A stretch of 64,000 nucleotides of DNA from JBBCJT01 sp037190665 (GTDB lineage Bacteria > Pseudomonadota > Alphaproteobacteria > Acetobacterales > Acetobacteraceae). Location of the stretch: the NCBI GenBank assembly GCA_037190665.1, contig JBBCJT010000031.1, forward strand, positions 19,424 through 83,423. The letters run 5' to 3'. Numbering within the stretch: position 1 is the first letter of the stretch; the number at the start of each line of letters is the position of its first letter. Below, piece by piece: positions 1 to 8,863 of the stretch. Below the pieces are notes generated by a model. The model did not search any database. It was not told where the DNA came from and was given only the letters and a program-made list of their open reading frames with translations. Both the position numbers and the translations under genes were made by a program.

Positions 1-660
1 GGGGGCGGGTTGCGGGACAGCACCGTGGGCGAGCGTTCGATCGCGCGGGCGGCGTCGCTGCTGAAGGAGGGCGGCACGCGGATCGCCATGCGGCCGATCC
101 GCCACGATCCCGACGAGGCCGGGCTGATCGGCGGCGCGCACCTGCTGCCGCTTGCGGCGTTGAAGGAGGCGGACGCGATCCTCGCTGCCGATATCGGCGG
201 TTCCAACATCCGGGTCGGGGTGGTGCGGCTGGGCGGCGAGCCCTGCGTGCATGAGACCGAGCGCTGGAAGCACCGCGAGGAGCGGCCGGGGCGGGACGAG
301 GCAGTGGATCGGCTGGCCCGGATGCTTGGCGAGATGAGGGAGGTCGCGAAGCGGGACGGGCTGCGCCTCTCGGATGTGGTGGCCATCGGGTGCCCCGGCG
401 ACATCGCGCCGGACGGGGCGATCCGGCGCGGCGGTCAGAACCTGCCCGGCGATTGGGAAGCGGATGGGTTCCTGCTGCCGCGGGCGCTGGAAGGGCGGCT
501 GCACGGCATGCGGGTCGTGCTGCACAACGATGCGGTGGTGCAGGGGTTGAGCGAGGCGCCGGCCATGGGCGGGATCGGCCGGTGGGCGGTGCTGACGATC
601 GGCACAGGGCTGGGCAACGCGCGGTTTACTTCCCGGATCTCGGAAAAGCAGGCCGGCTGA
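1..660 (+). CDS. ROK-family sugar kinase-like protein, 5' end outside the window
   Basis: The frame is open from base 1, so the true start lies upstream. Around residues 58-75 the sequence LAADIGGSNIRVGVV matches the N-terminal phosphate-binding loop of ROK-family (glucokinase/repressor/ORF) proteins. Later come GCPGDIAPDG, VVLHNDAVVQG and VLTIGTGLGNARF, which resemble the ROK acidic and phosphate-2 motifs. The protein then stops about a dozen residues after GTGLGNA. A usual ROK protein continues for more than 100 residues and often has a Cys-rich zinc motif, absent here. The segment before the first motif (DEAGLIGGAHLL) resembles the C-terminal end of a ROK domain. The protein may therefore be a tandem or rearranged ROK protein, or may have lost its C-terminus. 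Substrate is unknown. Confidence 0.6.
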   Translation, partial: GGGLRDSTVGERSIARAASLLKEGGTRIAMRPIRHDPDEAGLIGGAHLLPLAALKEADAILAADIGGSNIRVGVVRLGGEPCVHETERWKHREERPGRDEAVDRLARMLGEMREVAKRDGLRLSDVVAIGCPGDIAPDGAIRRGGQNLPGDWEADGFLLPRALEGRLHGMRVVLHNDAVVQGLSEAPAMGGIGRWAVLTIGTGLGNARFTSRISEKQAG

Positions 661-702
661 GGCTTGCGACGAGATGGTCGGCAGGGCTTGAGCCGCCTCC
701 GA

Positions 703-731
703 CAGTGCCGTATCCGGCAGCGCAGGCACTG
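703..731. terminator. Short hairpin between the ROK-like gene and the methyltransferase gene
   Basis: Perfect 7-base arms CAGTGCC (703-709) and GGCACTG (725-731) are separated by 15 bases, 42 bases past the kinase-like stop codon. There is no T-tract, so an intrinsic terminator is only a guess. It could instead be a leader structure for the gene at 748. Confidence 0.25.
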
Positions 732-747
732 GAAAGTAAAGTATACA

Positions 748-1833
748 ATGTCCGAAGGCAGCATTCGGCGGATGGCCCGATGGCTGTGGCGATATATTAT
801 GATGCCGGACCGTGTGACCGAGACTCTTCTGGAAGTGGAGAGGCTGCACCCCGCAATCGATCGCATCGAAGCGCGTTTGAAATCTCTCGGTGAAAGCTCT
901 GCGTCTCCGCAGGAGAAGACGACTGCATCGCCCCAGCAGATTTATTCGGGATACACGAACGGCGACCTTTCAGTGTTCGAGCCTTATGCGCAGATAGCTC
1001 CTGTTTCGAATCCCGGGTTCATCACCGACTTTCTGGGAGTGAGGACCAGGTCCGGATTCGTTCGCGGTGCCGAAGGCCTGGATGGCGGTGTCACCGGGAT
1101 ACCCGTTCCCGATGATGGCTGGCACGCGGAAGCGATCGAGTGGATCGGTCTGCTCAAGAGCGTGCGGGGCGCGGCGGGTAGCTACTCGGCCATGGAACTG
1201 GGAGCGGGCTGGGGGCCGTGGGTGGTCGCCGGCGCTGTAGCTGCACGTCATCGCGGAATGCGGGACATCAATCTGTGTGCCGTGGAAGCTGATCCGGGCC
1301 ACTTCCGGTTCATGCTCGAGCACTTCCGCGACAATGGACTTGATCCTTCCGCGCACGATCTCATCCAGGCTGCAGTAGGCGCCGAGGCAGGGTTAGCGCG
1401 TTGGCCGGCGGTGGAGGATCCCGCCGCGGACTGGGGATCGCGGCCTGTCATCGACCTCGCAGCGGCGTCGGACCATCTGGGCCGGCGCTTCGAGAAGTGG
1501 ATGGAGGTGAAGATTGTCGCGTTTGGCGACCTTCTTCGCCGCCGCGCGGTGTGGGACCTCGTGCATATCGATATCCAGGGCGGAGAGGTCGACATCTGCC
1601 GCGCAGTCGGGGCTGCGCTGGATGAGCGGGTTCGGTGGCTGGTCATCGGCACGCATGACGCGCGTCTGCACGGCGAGCTGATGGAACTGCTGTTCCAGCG
1701 TGGGTGGACGCTGGAGAACGAGAAGCCCCCGCGCTTCACGTGGCGAGATGGCGCGCCGTCGCTGATCAGCATGGGAACTGCCGACGGCGCCCAAGTCTGG
1801 CGCAACCCGCGACTCGCGGCGAACCCGTCCTAG
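748..1833 (+). CDS. FkbM-like SAM-dependent methyltransferase
   Basis: This 361-residue protein probably methylates a sugar or other small group in surface glycan assembly. Its SAM-binding motif I is MELGAGWGPW near residues 149-158. A later DLVHIDIQGGEVD segment near 270-282 matches the conserved D-x-x-G-x-E element of the FkbM family. The N-terminal 60 residues are helical and poorly conserved in appearance. I chose the ATG at 748 because GGAAAG lies about 12 bases upstream; the frame is open further upstream but without a good start. It begins a long glycan locus, and a second FkbM protein follows at 2193. The acceptor is unknown. Confidence 0.7.
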   Translation: MSEGSIRRMARWLWRYIMMPDRVTETLLEVERLHPAIDRIEARLKSLGESSASPQEKTTASPQQIYSGYTNGDLSVFEPYAQIAPVSNPGFITDFLGVRTRSGFVRGAEGLDGGVTGIPVPDDGWHAEAIEWIGLLKSVRGAAGSYSAMELGAGWGPWVVAGAVAARHRGMRDINLCAVEADPGHFRFMLEHFRDNGLDPSAHDLIQAAVGAEAGLARWPAVEDPAADWGSRPVIDLAAASDHLGRRFEKWMEVKIVAFGDLLRRRAVWDLVHIDIQGGEVDICRAVGAALDERVRWLVIGTHDARLHGELMELLFQRGWTLENEKPPRFTWRDGAPSLISMGTADGAQVWRNPRLAANPS

Positions 1834-2192
1834 GCATCATCGGCGCCCTTTTGGCGTGGTAGGATGAAATGCAGCGCAGTTTCCGCTGGGTGTGGCGCTG
1901 CAAGAAGCGGCCCTACGCTGCCTCGCAGCTAAGAATTATTTCGCCTGCTCAAGCAGCTAGGAGCAGTATCTGATTATGATCATCCTGATCCCGAATAAAT
2001 AACGATCTCAATTCGATATTGATTCCCGCCGGGATAACCTTGTGAAGCGAGCCTCGGTTCGCATACAGCTTAGATTCTTGGCCCACACCACATATCCAGT
2101 CTTGATGCGCGTTCGGGGCAGGCCCTAAGAGTTCGAGTGGAGGATTTTCGTCCTCTGCCCCCGAATCAACCTTGCCAGTGGGGTTTTCCACC
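1834..2192. other. Intergenic gap of about 360 bases without a convincing gene
   Basis: The stretch is less GC-rich than its surroundings, especially 1930-2060. A minus-strand frame of 80 codons (1949-2191) has no recognisable motif and no clear ribosome binding site, so I do not call it. The region probably holds a promoter or leader for the gene at 2193. No tRNA or riboswitch pattern was seen. Confidence 0.4.
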
Positions 2193-3464
2193 TTGAACGA
2201 GACGGATCAGAAACGAGGTTGGCATCGCGTGGCGGGGCGCCGTGCACTTCGCGGTATGCGTCCGCTTTTCGCACCGCTGCTGCATCGGTTCCACTGGCGG
2301 GTCCAGGCGGCAGTGCGGGATGCGCTCGCCGCCGCTGATACCGGACATGGGGGGAAGCTGGAATCGATCCAGCAACTGGTCGAGACGATCTCCCCGCGCC
2401 TCGACACCCTGCATGCCAGCGTTGTCGCCGACCATGAGCGGCAGTCGGAGGCGATCCGGCAACTGATCGGAGCGATGTCCATCCGCCTCGATGTGCTGCA
2501 GATCGGCATGGATGCAGCGCGGCTGGACGCCGCGAGCGCGCAGCAGTCTCTGGGTGAACAGATCGAACGCCTGCGCGCGGAGCTCGCAACGGTCCGGGAT
2601 GCCCAGCGCGCGGGCGATCAGCCGGACGGCCTTGGTCCTCTGATGACCAAGGCCGATCTGCTGCTGCAGAGAGCGGCGATCCCGCTGGGCCCCGACCTTC
2701 TGGTGCGAACGCCTGAGGGCTATCTTGTCGTGCCCGCAGAGGACCCTGCGCTTCTGGCTGCCCTGTACGAGAGCGGAGGGTTGCTGGAAGTCGGCACGAC
2801 CAGGGTGCTGAAGACAGTGCTGCGCCCGGGCGATGTTGCGGTGGACGTGGGAGCGCATATTGGCCTGACGGTCATCCCGGCCGCCAGGGCGGTCGGGGAG
2901 AACGGGCGCGTTATCGCCATCGAGCCCGGGTCACGGGTCGGATCCCTGCTGTCGCGCAACATAGTGCTGAACGGACTGAGCGAGCGGGTGACCGTGCATC
3001 GCTGCGCCGCGGGCAGCGAAACCGGCACGGCGAGTCTCAATGTCGGTGTCATCCTCGCTCATTCATCGCTGCTTCCGCTCGAGACGGCAAAGGGGGCGGA
3101 GCAAGTAGAGGTGCGGCGGGTTGATGAACTCGTCGAACCCGGATGCAGCGTCCGCCTGGCCAAGCTCGATGCCGAAGGCTTCGAACCGCAGGTCTGGCAA
3201 GGCATGCGCCGCGTTGTCGAGGAAAGCCCCGATCTGGCGGTGATCGTGGAGCTCGGGCCGACGCATCTTGCCCGCGCCGGGATCGGAATTGATGACTGGC
3301 TTTCGATCTTTCGGTCGTCCGGCTTCGTCGCCTATGAGATCCAGGAAGACAGCGGCGCGATCAGGCAGTTGCGCTCATCATCCGAGTTGTCGGCGATCGT
3401 GTCGGTGAACCTGTTGCTCCTGCGCCAGTCGCCGGAAACCTTTCCGGGGCTCGTGTTCTCGTGA
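2193..3464 (+). CDS. FkbM family methyltransferase with long N-terminal helical region
   Basis: The last ~210 residues form an FkbM methyltransferase domain. VDVGAHIGLTVIPAARAVG near residue 217 is SAM motif I, VIAIEPGSRVGSLLSRNI is the acidic motif II, and LAKLDAEGFEPQVWQGM near 322 is the family's D-x-E-G-x-E signature. The first ~170 residues are rich in heptad-like Leu/Ile spacing (IQQLVETISPRLDTL, IRQLIGAMSIRLDVL), suggesting a coiled coil. The start is uncertain: TTG at 2193 has GTGGGG upstream; TTG 2172 or ATG 2256 are alternatives. Its stop overlaps the GTG of the next gene, so the two are translationally coupled. It probably O-methylates a glycan component. Confidence 0.75.
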   Translation: MNETDQKRGWHRVAGRRALRGMRPLFAPLLHRFHWRVQAAVRDALAAADTGHGGKLESIQQLVETISPRLDTLHASVVADHERQSEAIRQLIGAMSIRLDVLQIGMDAARLDAASAQQSLGEQIERLRAELATVRDAQRAGDQPDGLGPLMTKADLLLQRAAIPLGPDLLVRTPEGYLVVPAEDPALLAALYESGGLLEVGTTRVLKTVLRPGDVAVDVGAHIGLTVIPAARAVGENGRVIAIEPGSRVGSLLSRNIVLNGLSERVTVHRCAAGSETGTASLNVGVILAHSSLLPLETAKGAEQVEVRRVDELVEPGCSVRLAKLDAEGFEPQVWQGMRRVVEESPDLAVIVELGPTHLARAGIGIDDWLSIFRSSGFVAYEIQEDSGAIRQLRSSSELSAIVSVNLLLLRQSPETFPGLVFS

Positions 3465-4117
3465 CTGTCGAACGCCAGCGCCTGAAGCTCGTCCTGATCG
3501 GTGCCGGCGGCCATGCCGGCGTGGTGCTGGAAGCCGTGCGCGCCGCGGTGTTGGGTGAGGTCGTGGGGCTTGTCGACCCCGCGACGCATGCAACGGAAGT
3601 CCTCGGTGCGAGAGTGCTTGGCGGCGACGAGCTGCTGCCGCGCCTCCTCGGGGAGGGTGTCCAGGCCGCGGTCGTGGCGCTGGGTGACAACGCGCTACGC
3701 GAACGGATCGCGGGACGGCTGCGGACGCTCGGCTATCAGTTGCCGGCGGTGATCCATCCCGCGGCATATGTGTCCGTTTCGGCGCGGATCGGTAGTGGAA
3801 GCGTGATCATGGCGCGGGCCGTTGTGGGAACGGCAACGAATGTGGGCGAGCTTGCGATCGTGAACACGGGAGCGATCCTCGACCACGACAATCATCTCGG
3901 GCTGGCCGCGCATGTCGCGCCGGGCTGTGCGCTTGCCGGCAACGTGACGATCGGCGAACGGGCTCTTGTGGGTGTCGGGAGCGCCGTTCGTCCCGGCATT
4001 CGGATCGGCGCCGATGCGGTCGTGGGCGTTGGTTCAGCCGTGGTGGCCGACGTGCCCGCCGGCGCCGTGGTCGGTGGCGTGCCGGCGCGGCCTCTCCGGC
4101 AGGGGAAGGGCCTGTGA
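3461..4117 (+). CDS. NeuD/PglD-family sugar O- or N-acyltransferase
   Basis: The 218-residue protein has a Rossmann-like N-terminal domain (LVLIGAGGHAGVVLEAV, residues 7-23) that holds the UDP-sugar substrate in the NeuD/PglD family. A C-terminal left-handed beta-helix of hexapeptide repeats follows (IGSGSVIMARAVV, VTIGERALVGVGSAV, IGADAVVGVGSAV). The conserved catalytic-type histidines appear in ILDHDNHLG. Such enzymes transfer acetyl from acetyl-CoA to sialic acid or to UDP-amino sugars. With the perosamine-synthase-like aminotransferase downstream, N-acetylation of a 4-amino sugar is a reasonable inference. GTG start overlaps the preceding TGA; the gene's own TGA overlaps the following GTG. 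Confidence 0.85.
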   Translation: MTVERQRLKLVLIGAGGHAGVVLEAVRAAVLGEVVGLVDPATHATEVLGARVLGGDELLPRLLGEGVQAAVVALGDNALRERIAGRLRTLGYQLPAVIHPAAYVSVSARIGSGSVIMARAVVGTATNVGELAIVNTGAILDHDNHLGLAAHVAPGCALAGNVTIGERALVGVGSAVRPGIRIGADAVVGVGSAVVADVPAGAVVGGVPARPLRQGKGL

Positions 4118-5151
4118 GGATTGGCATCGTCTCGACCGCGGTGCCGCTGGCCCGTGGCGGCGCCAGGCTTATCGTCGACTGGCTGGAGGACAAGCTTCGA
4201 GAGTACGGCCACGCCGTCGAGGTGGTCTACATTCCGTGCACGGAGGAGCTGCCCGAAATCCTGCCGCAGATGGCCGCGTTCAGAATGATCCGCCTGGACC
4301 ACTACTTCGATAGGATTATTACGACTCGCCCTCCTGCTCATGTGGTGCAGCACCCGTGCAAGGTGGTGTGGCTCCTTCATCACGTGCGCATGTTCTACGA
4401 TCTATGGGGTACGACGTATTCGCCGGTGCCAGATAACGAGGCGGGGCGAGCGCTGCGCACAGCGATAATGGCTGCCGACAGAACCGCGCTGGGGGAGGCG
4501 CATCGCCTCTTCGCCAACTCACATGTCGTGGCCAACCGCATCCGCCGCTTCAATGACCTCGAGAGCGAGGTCCTGTATCCCCCCATACTGCGGGCTGAAG
4601 TTTTTCGTTCGGGCGACTATGGCGATGAGATCGTCAGCATCTGCCGTATGGAGCGCCATAAACGCCAGCATCTCATGGTGCAGGCGATGGCAAGTACGAA
4701 AACTGACGTCCGTTTGCGCCTTTGTGGCCCGACACTGGACCCGGGCTACGTGGAAGCGCTGCGCGAGAGTGCTCGTCAGCACGGAGTTGCTGATCGCGTG
4801 AAGATTGAGAGTCGATGGATCTCCGAAGAGGAGAAGATTGCCATCCTTGAGAGCGCGCTTGCGTCTGCTTACGTGCCGTTTGACGAAGACAGTTACGGCT
4901 ATCCAACGCTCGAGGCAGCACATGCACGGCGAAGCACAGTCACCGCATCTGATTCAGGGGGCGTATCAGAGTTCGTGACCTCCGGGATCACAGGCCTGAT
5001 AGTGGATCCTGATCCAGTCGCGTTGGCTGATGCATTCGACCGGCTCCATGCAAACCGCACTCTTGCGCAGAAGCTTGGAACTGCGGCGAGTGAACGCGTC
5101 ACGACGCTGGGTATCGACTGGACGACTGTGATCGGAAAGCTTCTGTCGTGA
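4114..5151 (+). CDS. GT-B fold glycosyltransferase (GT4-like), copy 1
   Basis: This 345-residue enzyme starts with RIGIVSTAVPLARGGARLIVDWL, the glycine-rich N-terminal loop of GT-B glycosyltransferases. Near residues 255-285 it has FDEDSYGYPTLEAAHARRSTVTASDSGGVSEFV, the E-x7-E donor-binding element of GT4 enzymes. VSICRMERHKRQHLMVQAM is the usual inter-domain strand. Donor and acceptor sugars cannot be read from the sequence. The GTG start overlaps the acetyltransferase TGA, and its stop overlaps the next GTG. It is clearly paralogous to the next protein (same spacing of WLLHH, FDEDS and SDSGGV), so the pair probably arose by tandem duplication. Confidence 0.85.
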   Translation: MRIGIVSTAVPLARGGARLIVDWLEDKLREYGHAVEVVYIPCTEELPEILPQMAAFRMIRLDHYFDRIITTRPPAHVVQHPCKVVWLLHHVRMFYDLWGTTYSPVPDNEAGRALRTAIMAADRTALGEAHRLFANSHVVANRIRRFNDLESEVLYPPILRAEVFRSGDYGDEIVSICRMERHKRQHLMVQAMASTKTDVRLRLCGPTLDPGYVEALRESARQHGVADRVKIESRWISEEEKIAILESALASAYVPFDEDSYGYPTLEAAHARRSTVTASDSGGVSEFVTSGITGLIVDPDPVALADAFDRLHANRTLAQKLGTAASERVTTLGIDWTTVIGKLLS

Positions 5152-6182
5152 AAGTGCTCGTGCTGAGCACGATGGTGCCCTTCGTGCATGGTGGCGCGGA
5201 GGAACTTTACATTCATCTGATCCGCAATCTGCGCCAGGCCGGTGTTGATGCCGAAGGAATGCGGATTCCGTTCACCTGGGAGCCGGCAGAACGCTTGATT
5301 GACGAGATGCTGATCGCTCGCCGGCTGCGTCTATACAATGTCGACCGGGTGATTGCGCTGAAGTTCCCGCTCTATATGGTGCCATGGCCCGACAAGGTTC
5401 TGTGGCTTCTGCACCAGTATCGCCAAGCTTATGATTTGCTCGATGTGAAGCAGAGTAATATTCCGGATGACGATCGTGGAAGGGAGATAATATCGGCTAT
5501 CAGGAAAGCTGATAATACTGCATTCTCTGAATCGAGACATATATACACAAATGCACCAATTACGGCAAAGCGTCTTTGGGATTATAATGGTGTCCAGAGC
5601 GGTATACTGAGGCCCCCGCTTAATGACCCTGAATTGTTTTTGGGCGGACAGTCGTCGGGGTATGTGCTTGCTACGGGGCGTGTGAATTCTGCAAAGCGGC
5701 AATTCATGCTGATCCAGGCGTTGCGGCATGCTCCGGGGGTGCGGCTTGTTGTGGCTGGTCCCCCAGATTCAGCGAGTGATGCGGATTATCTCCGGCAACT
5801 TGCCATCCAGGAGGGGGTTGAGGATCGCGTGACGTTTGAGCTTCGGCTTCTCTCTCGCCAAGAATTAGCGCAGCGGGTCAATGAGGCTCTGGCAGTTGCC
5901 TATCTCCCTTTTGACGAAGATTCTTTCGGGTATTGTACGATGGAAGCATTTTGTGCCGCTAAACCGGTGCTGACCGTGTCTGATTCGGGTGGAGTGTTGG
6001 ACATTGTCCGCGACGGGCAGACGGGCGTTGTCGTGGCGCCTGATCCTGAGGATCTGGGCAGTGCGCTCCGGCAGCTTGCTGCCCGACCTGCCCATTCCGC
6101 TGCGCTAGGGCGTGCCGGGCGTGAGGCTTTGGAATCCGCGCGCCTCACTTGGCCGACAACGGTCGAGAAGCTGCTCTCGTGA
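5148..6182 (+). CDS. GT-B fold glycosyltransferase (GT4-like), copy 2
   Basis: The 344-residue protein parallels its upstream neighbour along its length: VLSTMVPFVHGGAEELYIHLI at the N-terminus, VLWLLHQYRQAYDLLD in the middle, and AYLPFDEDSFGYCTMEAFCAAKPVLTVSDSGGVLDIV as the GT4 donor motif. It is expected to act in the cytoplasm on a lipid-linked glycan. Bases about 5440-5640, inside the gene, are far more AT-rich than neighbouring genes, with codons such as ATA and AAT that are rare elsewhere in the window. This may mark a recombined or foreign segment. GTG start overlaps the upstream TGA by the GTGA arrangement. Confidence 0.85.
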   Translation: MKVLVLSTMVPFVHGGAEELYIHLIRNLRQAGVDAEGMRIPFTWEPAERLIDEMLIARRLRLYNVDRVIALKFPLYMVPWPDKVLWLLHQYRQAYDLLDVKQSNIPDDDRGREIISAIRKADNTAFSESRHIYTNAPITAKRLWDYNGVQSGILRPPLNDPELFLGGQSSGYVLATGRVNSAKRQFMLIQALRHAPGVRLVVAGPPDSASDADYLRQLAIQEGVEDRVTFELRLLSRQELAQRVNEALAVAYLPFDEDSFGYCTMEAFCAAKPVLTVSDSGGVLDIVRDGQTGVVVAPDPEDLGSALRQLAARPAHSAALGRAGREALESARLTWPTTVEKLLS

Positions 6183-7510
6183 AGCACTTACGCATCGGCT
6201 GGGCCACGCCATGGAATGAGCGATCGTCAATTGCGACGCGTGCCAGCGAGGTCGCGACAGAACTGGCTCGTCGCGGGCATCTGGTAACTGTGTTGCGGAT
6301 CGAAGCGGAGGGCGCGAGGGATCTGCCGCCGATCCCTGCGCCGGGTTACGTCATGCATATTGACGACATGTGCGACAACACGTTGCGTCGGGAATTCGAC
6401 GTGATTGTCGGTCAGATCGGCAATTACTATGACTTCCACGGCGCCCTCATTCCGCGTTTTGATGGCCTTGATATTGTTGGCATTTTTCACGATGTCCTTC
6501 TGGCGGGGCTCCTGACGGGGTGGGCGCGTCATCACGGAGGCGAGGTCGAGCTGCGACGGATTGTGCGCCAGACCTATGGGGCCGGATCACTGGCCGATGA
6601 TGAACCGTTGTGGATCGATTCCGGCAGCTTGGCACAGCGACGTCCGATGCTGGAGTGGTTCAGCAAGCGCACCGTCGCGGCGGTTGCCCACGCCGAACAT
6701 TATGCAGAGCGGCTGCGCCGAACCTGCCCCGGTCCCGTTGCAGTTTTGCCTCTTTCGTTCGTGGCGCCACATTTGCCGCCGCCCCCAGCAACGCCGGGTG
6801 TCGAAAACATCGCCGTGATCGGGCATGCGAACGCCAATAAGTGCATTGACAAACTAATCATGGCTATCGGTGCTTCCCCGATCCTTCGTGACCGCTGTCG
6901 TCTATCCGTGATCGGGCAATTCGAAGAGGAGGAGCGGTGTCGCCTGAGTGATATCGCTACCATCGTGCGGGCACACCCACTTGTGTTCACCGGTTGGGTG
7001 GATGATGACAAGCTATACGACAGCCTTCGAAACATCCACGTGATGTCATGCTTGCGCAACCCCGTACTTGAGGGCGCCTCCGGCTCGCTTATGCTGGCAC
7101 TTGCATCGGGCCGTCCCACACTCGTTACGGATCACGGATGTTATGCCGAGGTACCGCCCGGCATGGTACTGCCGTGCCGTCCCGGCCATGAGGCTTTGGA
7201 TGCCATGCGCTACCTCGAGTGGCTGTCGGGTGCACGGCAGGAGGCAGCTGCGATGGCGGCACGTGCGCAGGAATGGGTCATTCGGCGACACTCGCCGGCC
7301 GCCTATGTTGATGGACTTCTCCCGTTGCTTGAGCGGGTGGTTGAAGAGCGACCGTGGCGGGAAGCGCGCCGCAGCATACGCAGTACTCTCATGACATTCG
7401 GTCTGCAGGATAGCGACCCCGCCCTGCAGCGCGCCGATGCGGCGTTCGACAGCCTCGGCAAGATCCGGGCACGGGAACGATGTGATGCGATGGGAGGACA
7501 GTCACGGTGA
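6179..7510 (+). CDS. Glycosyltransferase, GT-B fold
   Basis: This ~443-residue protein begins LRIGWATPWNERSSIATRASEVATELARRGHLVTVLR, a typical GT-B N-terminal domain. The C-terminal half has IAVIGHANANKCIDKLIMAIG and then VMSCLRNPVLEGASGSLMLALASGRPTLVTDHGCYAEVP, a GT4-type donor loop with its conserved glutamate. I placed the start at GTG 6179, overlapping the previous TGA exactly as in the two genes before it. An ATG at 6149 would give a longer overlap. The last ~60 residues form a helical tail that could sit at the membrane. Sugar specificity is unknown. It is part of the same run of overlapping + strand genes. Confidence 0.8.
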   Translation: MKHLRIGWATPWNERSSIATRASEVATELARRGHLVTVLRIEAEGARDLPPIPAPGYVMHIDDMCDNTLRREFDVIVGQIGNYYDFHGALIPRFDGLDIVGIFHDVLLAGLLTGWARHHGGEVELRRIVRQTYGAGSLADDEPLWIDSGSLAQRRPMLEWFSKRTVAAVAHAEHYAERLRRTCPGPVAVLPLSFVAPHLPPPPATPGVENIAVIGHANANKCIDKLIMAIGASPILRDRCRLSVIGQFEEEERCRLSDIATIVRAHPLVFTGWVDDDKLYDSLRNIHVMSCLRNPVLEGASGSLMLALASGRPTLVTDHGCYAEVPPGMVLPCRPGHEALDAMRYLEWLSGARQEAAAMAARAQEWVIRRHSPAAYVDGLLPLLERVVEERPWREARRSIRSTLMTFGLQDSDPALQRADAAFDSLGKIRARERCDAMGGQSR

Positions 7511-8649
7511 CGATTGAAGCACGGCGAGCTATCTCGGAACCTGCGCAGCGAATCCCCGTCTATCGCCCCGATCTGTCGGGCAATGAACGGCGCTACGTTC
7601 TTGAGTGTGTCGAGTCGAGCTGGATATCCTCTCTCGGCACGTTCATCTCCAAGTTCGAGGCGGCTGTCGCAGCTGCGACCGGCTGCCCGCACGCAGTCAG
7701 TGTCTGCAATGGTACGGTCGCACTGCATCTCGCCCTGCATTGCCTCGATATCGGTCCGGGTGACGAGGTTATCGTTCCGACCTTCACCTATATCGCCTCG
7801 GTCAACACCATTGCCCAGACCGGCGCGACCCCGGTGTTCGCGGAGAGCCGGCGGGATGACTGGTTGCTTGACCCGACGGACATCGAGCGGCGGATTACTC
7901 CTCGCACGAAGGCCATCCTTCCTGTCCATCTCTATGGGGCGGCGTGCGACATGGAGGCGATTCTTGCGATCGCGCGTAGGCATGGGCTGCGCGTCGTGGA
8001 GGATTGCGCGGAAGCACTTGGCACGAGGCTGCACGGCCGCCATGTCGGCACGTTCGGTGATGTCGGAACCTTTTCTTTCTTCGGCAACAAGACCGTCACC
8101 ACCGGCGAGGGCGGCCTTGTCATCGCAGGAGATCCTGCGTTGGCTGCCCGGCTTCGCATAACAAAGGGCCAGGGACAGTCACTCACGCGGCGCTATTGGC
8201 ATGAGGTCCTCGGTTTCAACTACCGCATGACCAATATCGCGGCGGCGATCGGTCTTGCGCAGATCGAGCGGCTGGATGCTGTCCTTCGGCGCAAGCGGGA
8301 GATCGGGCGGCTCTATCGCGAACTGTCGGACACGCTGCCAGTGGAATTCCAGATACCGACCGTGGGGGTCGCCGGATCGGACTGGCTGGTGAGTGTGCTG
8401 CTGCCGCGCGGCGTGGATCGCGAACGGCTGATGGAGCGGATGAGCGAGCGAGGGATCGAAACGCGGCCGGTATTCTTCTGCGCGCACACGATGCCGATGT
8501 ATGCGCAAGGCGAGAGCTTCCCGATAGCTGAGGAGATCGCCGCCCGAGGCCTGTCACTGCCGAGCTATCCGCTACTATCCAACGCGAATGTGAAGCGCGT
8601 CGTTGAGACTCTGGCAGATTCTCTTCGCGCGCAGGGCTTCAATGCATAG
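7507..8649 (+). CDS. DegT/DnrJ/EryC1/StrS aminotransferase, probably a perosamine synthase
   Basis: The 380-residue protein is a PLP-dependent sugar aminotransferase. It opens with IPVYRPDLSGNERRYVLECVESSWISSLGTFISKFE, the DegT family N-terminal signature. FSFFGNKTVTTGEGGLV supplies the Schiff-base lysine at residue 195. The N-K-T-x-T-T-G-E-G-G context is characteristic of GDP-perosamine synthases (PerA/RfbE), which convert GDP-4-keto-6-deoxymannose to GDP-perosamine; that specificity is an inference. VEDCAEALGT holds the PLP-contacting aspartate. No GDP-mannose dehydratase gene is in the window. GTG start overlaps the upstream TGA, and the gene ends the coupled + strand run. Confidence 0.85.
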   Translation: MTIEARRAISEPAQRIPVYRPDLSGNERRYVLECVESSWISSLGTFISKFEAAVAAATGCPHAVSVCNGTVALHLALHCLDIGPGDEVIVPTFTYIASVNTIAQTGATPVFAESRRDDWLLDPTDIERRITPRTKAILPVHLYGAACDMEAILAIARRHGLRVVEDCAEALGTRLHGRHVGTFGDVGTFSFFGNKTVTTGEGGLVIAGDPALAARLRITKGQGQSLTRRYWHEVLGFNYRMTNIAAAIGLAQIERLDAVLRRKREIGRLYRELSDTLPVEFQIPTVGVAGSDWLVSVLLPRGVDRERLMERMSERGIETRPVFFCAHTMPMYAQGESFPIAEEIAARGLSLPSYPLLSNANVKRVVETLADSLRAQGFNA

Positions 8650-8687
8650 TGCCGTCGGCACGAGTCTCTGACTGCTGCCGACGGTAC
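8649..8687 (+). terminator. Stem-loop directly after the aminotransferase gene
   Basis: GTGCCGTCGGCA (8649-8660) pairs with TGCCGACGGTAC (8676-8687) over 12 positions with one G-T pair and a 15-base loop. It begins on the last base of the stop codon. No T-run follows, so it may act as an mRNA 3' end stabiliser or a weak terminator. It sits between convergent transcription units. Confidence 0.5.
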
Positions 8688-8863
8688 GAAGACGGCCTGT
8701 CGCTTGTGCGCGAGTCCCGTATGCGGAGGCGCGGATTCGGCGTCTGAAAGACGATGCCAGCGTCAGCCTCTCCTGCGCATTGCGATGAAATTGCCGAGCG
8801 CGATGCAGATCTGGATCAATGCGGCGGCGGCAGAATTGTGCCGTGGAGATTTTGTTCTGAGGA

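Noticed and set aside
1949..2191. 80-codon minus-strand frame between the two FkbM genes
   Set aside because: No motif, no ribosome binding site, and it would overlap the expected promoter of the gene at 2193.
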